36,897 nucleotides of DNA, from assembly GCF_000376265.1 (NCBI RefSeq), contig NZ_AQWU01000053.1, positions 1-36,897 of the forward strand, in the 5' to 3' direction. This DNA is from Thermus igniterrae ATCC 700962 (GTDB lineage Bacteria > Deinococcota > Deinococci > Deinococcales > Thermaceae). A program made the translations under genes and the position numbers. Positions 33,803-36,897 of this stretch are shown here, piece after piece (within the stretch, counting starts at the first letter, position 1; every line of letters starts with the position of its first letter). The notes under the pieces were generated by a model. It did no database searches. It was not told where the DNA came from and saw only the letters and a list, made by a program, of their open reading frames with translations.

Positions 33803-36049
33803 ATGGGCTACGTGCCCCCGCCCACGCCCCAGCACGGCCTCGAGGAGGGCCCCGTCCTCCTGAAGGACGGGCGCACCGCCCTCCTGCGCCGGGCCAGCCG
33901 GCAGGACCTTCCCCTCTTCGTGGAGTTCCTGAAGCGGCTATCGCCAGAGTCCTTGCGCATGCGCTTCTTCTCCCCCATCTCCCCGGAGAAGGCGGCGGAG
34001 CTCCTCCTTGCCGCCAAGCCCGAGGAGGAAAAGGTGACCCTCATCGTCCTCGCCGGGGACCCCCCCCGCCTGGTGGCCACGGGGGAGTACGTGCGGGTCA
34101 AGGGGGAGGACACCGCCGAGGTGGCCTTTCTGGTGGACGACGCCTTCCAGGGCCGGGGCCTGGGCACCCTCCTCCTGGAGCGCCTGGCCCTGATCGCCGC
34201 CAAACGGGGGGTGCGCCGCTTCCAGGCCTTCACCCTGGCGGAGAACCGCCCCATGCTCAATGTCTTCATGGAAAGCGGCTTCCAGGTGCGGGCCCACCGC
34301 GAGGGGGGAGAGGTGGAGGTGGAGTTTGAGATCCTCCTGAGCGAGCAGGCGGCGGAACGCTTTGAGTGGCGGGAGAAGGTCTCCACCCTGGCCAGCCTCC
34401 ACCCCTTCTTCTTCCCCCGGGGGGTGGCCGTGGTGGGGGCCAGCCGCGACCCGGAGAGCATCGGCTACCGGGTGCTGGAGCACCTCATCTTCGGGCGCTT
34501 CCAGGGGCCGGTCTACCCGGTGAACGAGGCCATCGGCAAGGAGGGGGGGACGGTGGGCCCCCTCCTGGCCTACCCCAGCGTGGAGAGCATCCCGGGGCCC
34601 GTGGACCTGGCGGTGATCGCCGTGCCCAAGGAGCGGGTCCTGGGGGCCCTGGAGGCCTGCGGCCGGCGGGGGGTGCGGGGGGCCATCGTCCTCACCACGG
34701 GCTTCAGCGCCCAGGAAGCCCGGGAGCTGGCGGACAAGGCCAGGCGGCTGGGCATGCGGCTTCTGGGCCCGGGTTCCTTGGGCCTGGTCCACACCCACCC
34801 CGAGGTGCGCCTGAGCGCCGCCCTGGCCCCCCTGCCCCGGCCGGGCCCCCTGGCCCTTTCCAGCCAGTCGGGGACCCTGGGGCGGGCGGTGATGGCCTAC
34901 GCGGAGGAGATGGGGCTTGGGATTTCCAGCTTCGCCTCCTTAGGGGCCAAGGCGGACATCTCCTCCAACGACCTCCTCACCTTCTGGGAGGAGGACGAGC
35001 GCACGGGGGTGATCCTCCTCTACCTGGAAGGCTTCGGCAACCCCCGGCGCTTCTCCCGCCTGGCCCGGCGCATCGGCAAGAAGAAGCCCATCCTGGCCGT
35101 CCACCCTTCCCGCGACCCCCTGGTGCGCACCCTCTTTACCCAGGCGGGGGTGATCCGGGCCAACAGCCTGGAGGAGGCCTTTGACGTGGCCGTCCTCCTC
35201 TCCTTGGGCCGCCTGCCGGAAAACCCCACGGTGCGCCTCATCTCCAACGCCTCCGGTCCCTCCAACCTGGCCCTCGAGGCCCTGAAGGAGGGGGGGCTTA
35301 CCGTGGAGCACGTGGACCTGGGCTCCACGGCCAAGGCGGCGGACTTCGCCCAGGCCCTGGAGGAGGCCCAGGCAAGCCCCGCGGGAAGCCTCTTCCTCCT
35401 CTTCGTCCCCATGGGCTTCGCCAGCGAGGAGGAGTTCCTCCAGTTGGTGGCCCAGGCCCCCGGGGAAAAGCCCCTTCTGGCCTGCGCCATGGGCACCCCC
35501 GGGGCCCGGGCCCGGGTGCTGGGCAAGGCCGCCCTCTACCGCTTCCCCGAGTCCGCGGCCATCGCCCTGGCCCGGGCCTGGGCCTACCGGTGCTGGCGGG
35601 AAGAGCCCCTCTTCTTCCCCGACTTCCCCGACCTGCGCCTGGAGGAGGCCCGGCGGCTTCTGGAGGGCAAAAAGGAGCTTTCCCCCGAGGAGGCCCGGGC
35701 CCTCCTCCAGGCCTTTGGCCTGCCCCTGGGGGAGGAGGCGGGGCTCCGGCTCAAGCTCACGGCCAGCCCCCACCCCCTCTTTGGCCCCGTCCTCACCCTC
35801 CTCCTCCCCACCCCCCTGGGCGAGCAGCCTCTGGGGCAGCGCCTCACCCCTCTCACGGAAGGGGACGCCCGGGAACTCCTCAGGCCCCTGGAGGCCAAGC
35901 TGGACCCCAGCCCCTACCGGGAAATCCTCCTGCGCCTCTCCCGCCTCCTGGAGGAGCTGCCCGAGGTGGAGGGGATGGAGCTGGAACTCTCCGGGCCCAG
36001 GATCGCCCGCTTGGCCGTGAGGCTCCATGCGCATCCAAAGCCCCGCTAA
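33803..36049 (+). CDS. GNAT acetyltransferase fused to a degenerate NDP-forming acyl-CoA synthetase (Pat-like)
   Basis: A 748-residue fusion (750 if ATG 33797 is used; residue numbers here count from 33797). The GNAT domain (about 18-182) has the acetyl-CoA motif QGRGLGTLLLERL (118-130). A CoA-binding Rossmann domain follows (HPFFFPRGVAVVGASRDPESIGYRVLEHL from 202), then flavodoxin-like ligase domains (SSQSGTLGRAVMAYAEEMG from 355). Active ADP-forming acyl-CoA synthetases have an SHTGALAG-type phospho-His loop. Here it is missing, and KPILAVHPSRD (429-439) runs directly into LFTQAGVIR. The C-terminal ATP-grasp part (about 629-735) lacks the usual GYPVVLK and HKSDVGGV lobes. Synthetase activity is therefore unlikely, and a protein lysine acetyltransferase with a sensory domain is inferred, as for Salmonella Pat, where the GNAT is C-terminal instead. 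Confidence 0.85.
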   Translation: MGYVPPPTPQHGLEEGPVLLKDGRTALLRRASRQDLPLFVEFLKRLSPESLRMRFFSPISPEKAAELLLAAKPEEEKVTLIVLAGDPPRLVATGEYVRVKGEDTAEVAFLVDDAFQGRGLGTLLLERLALIAAKRGVRRFQAFTLAENRPMLNVFMESGFQVRAHREGGEVEVEFEILLSEQAAERFEWREKVSTLASLHPFFFPRGVAVVGASRDPESIGYRVLEHLIFGRFQGPVYPVNEAIGKEGGTVGPLLAYPSVESIPGPVDLAVIAVPKERVLGALEACGRRGVRGAIVLTTGFSAQEARELADKARRLGMRLLGPGSLGLVHTHPEVRLSAALAPLPRPGPLALSSQSGTLGRAVMAYAEEMGLGISSFASLGAKADISSNDLLTFWEEDERTGVILLYLEGFGNPRRFSRLARRIGKKKPILAVHPSRDPLVRTLFTQAGVIRANSLEEAFDVAVLLSLGRLPENPTVRLISNASGPSNLALEALKEGGLTVEHVDLGSTAKAADFAQALEEAQASPAGSLFLLFVPMGFASEEEFLQLVAQAPGEKPLLACAMGTPGARARVLGKAALYRFPESAAIALARAWAYRCWREEPLFFPDFPDLRLEEARRLLEGKKELSPEEARALLQAFGLPLGEEAGLRLKLTASPHPLFGPVLTLLLPTPLGEQPLGQRLTPLTEGDARELLRPLEAKLDPSPYREILLRLSRLLEELPEVEGMELELSGPRIARLAVRLHAHPKPR

Positions 36050-36800
36050 CCCCAAGGTGAAGGCCCTGGCCGCCCTCAAGGAGCGCAAGGAGCGGGAGCG
36101 CACGGGGCTTTTCCTGGTGGAGGGGCGCCGGGAGGTGCAGCGGGCCCTGGAGGCTGGCCTAACCCTGGAAACCCTCCTCCTGGGTCCTAAGGCCACCCCG
36201 GAGGACCGCGGCCTGGCCGGGGGAGCCCCGGTGCTGGAGCTATCCCAGGAGGCCCTGGAACGGGTCTCCAGCCGCGAGAACCCCGCTCCCATCATCGGGG
36301 TCTTCCGCATTCCCCAAAGGACCCTGGCCCAGGTCCGCCTCCCGGAAAACCCCCTGGTCCTGGTGCTCCTGGGCCTGGAGAAGCCGGGGAACCTGGGGGC
36401 CATCCTGCGTTCGGCGGACGGGGCGGGGGCCCACCTGGTTCTGGTGGCCGAGGGGGTGGACCTCTACAGCCCCCAGGCCATCCGCAACTCCACGGGGGTG
36501 GTCTTCTCCCTGCCCGTCTTCCCCGTGGCCGAGGCGGCGGCGGCCCGCTTCCTGGAGGCCCAAGGCCTGCGCCTGGTGGCCGCCACCCCCCGGGGGGAGC
36601 GCCTCTACTGGGAGGAGGACTACCGCCAGGGGGTGGCCTTCCTCCTGGGGGCCGAGGACCAGGGCCTGCCGGAGGGCTGGCTCCAGCGGGCCCACGCCCG
36701 GGTGCGGATCCCCATGCGGGGCCAGGCGGACAGCCTCAACGTCTCCGTGAGCGCCGCCCTCCTCCTCTACGAGGCCCTGCGTCAAAGAAGCCGGGTGTAG
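36027..36800 (+). CDS. TrmH/SpoU-family RNA 2'-O-ribose methyltransferase
   Basis: A 257-residue SPOUT methyltransferase. The N-terminal substrate-binding domain (about 1-90) contains SPANPKVKALAALKERKERERTGLFLVEGRREVQRALEAG. The catalytic knot has motif 1 LEKPGNLGAILRSADGAG, motif 2 LLGAEDQGLPEGW, and motif 3 IPMRGQADSLNVSVSAALLLYEALRQR, which bind S-adenosylmethionine and catalyse transfer. Relatives modify 23S rRNA or tRNA ribose; the target nucleotide here is unknown. It starts inside the Pat-like gene (23-base overlap), so expression is coupled. Length is typical. Confidence 0.92.
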   Translation: MRIQSPANPKVKALAALKERKERERTGLFLVEGRREVQRALEAGLTLETLLLGPKATPEDRGLAGGAPVLELSQEALERVSSRENPAPIIGVFRIPQRTLAQVRLPENPLVLVLLGLEKPGNLGAILRSADGAGAHLVLVAEGVDLYSPQAIRNSTGVVFSLPVFPVAEAAAARFLEAQGLRLVAATPRGERLYWEEDYRQGVAFLLGAEDQGLPEGWLQRAHARVRIPMRGQADSLNVSVSAALLLYEALRQRSRV

Positions 36801-36861
36801 GTCACATTCAAGCATTATGGATGGTTAACCCCCTTTTCGGATATTCACCTGCGTACTCACC

Positions 36862-36897
36862 TCACGCCACCGCCCGCAACACCCGGGTGATGGGCAG
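36862..36897 (-). CDS. Possible 3' end of a gene entering from the right edge
   Basis: On the minus strand the last 36 bases read LPITRVLRAVA followed by TGA. The 61 bases between this and the methyltransferase stop are AT-richer than the rest of the window and include the palindrome GGTTAACC (36823-36830). I cannot tell whether this is a real gene end, for example of a transposase, or chance. Confidence 0.2.
   Translation of the reverse strand: MPITRVLRAVA

Overview
The window is high-GC chromosomal DNA with tightly packed genes. It is almost certainly from Thermus. The evidence is the caa3-type cytochrome c oxidase with fused subunits I+III, a subunit II carrying its own cytochrome c domain, a CtaA-CtaB haem A/O synthase fusion, strong codon bias to G/C at third positions, and many start codons lying 6-8 nt behind a TATAAT-like hexamer, as expected for leaderless transcripts in the Deinococcus-Thermus group. 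No stretch longer than about 170 bases lacks a gene. I see no CRISPR array, phage block, toxin-antitoxin pair or complete insertion sequence.

Layout, left to right. 1-2022: a small ABM-fold protein, divergent from a MoaB/MogA-type molybdenum cofactor gene that overlaps a class I aminotransferase. 2044-4041: two lipoproteins on the minus strand, one unrecognised and one with a LamG-type jellyroll. 4158-6740: folC and a Fur-family repressor as one minus-strand unit, then hemC. 6776-10761: pyruvate dehydrogenase E1 and E2, with a LysR-type regulator divergent at 10874. 11728-12245: a DivIC/FtsB-like septum protein translationally coupled to an 85-residue hypothetical. 12452-12895: a second Fur-family regulator. 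12942-16364: a leucyl aminopeptidase divergent from a DUF1385 membrane protein coupled to mnmA. 16401-20345: the high-affinity phosphate transporter pstSCAB. 20356-23307: an MFS exporter, recF and a DciA-like (DUF721) protein with an added Cys4 zinc-ribbon-like segment. 23398-23632: tRNA-Lys, tRNA-Glu and tRNA-Val in one minus-strand unit. 23725-25393: a zinc alcohol dehydrogenase convergent with an arginase-like protein of unknown role. 25450-30683: ctaAB, ctaC and ctaDE for the caa3 oxidase. 30854-33750: pckA and pgi. 33803-36800: a GNAT domain fused to a degenerate NDP-forming acyl-CoA synthetase (Pat-like), overlapping a TrmH/SpoU RNA methyltransferase. The right edge may contain the last codons of another gene.

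The window is mainly central metabolism (PDH, PckA, Pgi), respiration (haem synthesis, haem A assembly, caa3 oxidase), phosphate uptake, DNA repair and replication, and tRNA supply and modification. Five head-to-head gene pairs share short intergenic regions, several with dyad symmetry or overlapping -10 elements. These control regions, the degenerate Pat-like fusion, the arginase-like protein, the Zn-ribbon DciA and the lipoprotein pair are the least ordinary parts. I do not see a clearly new multi-gene system.
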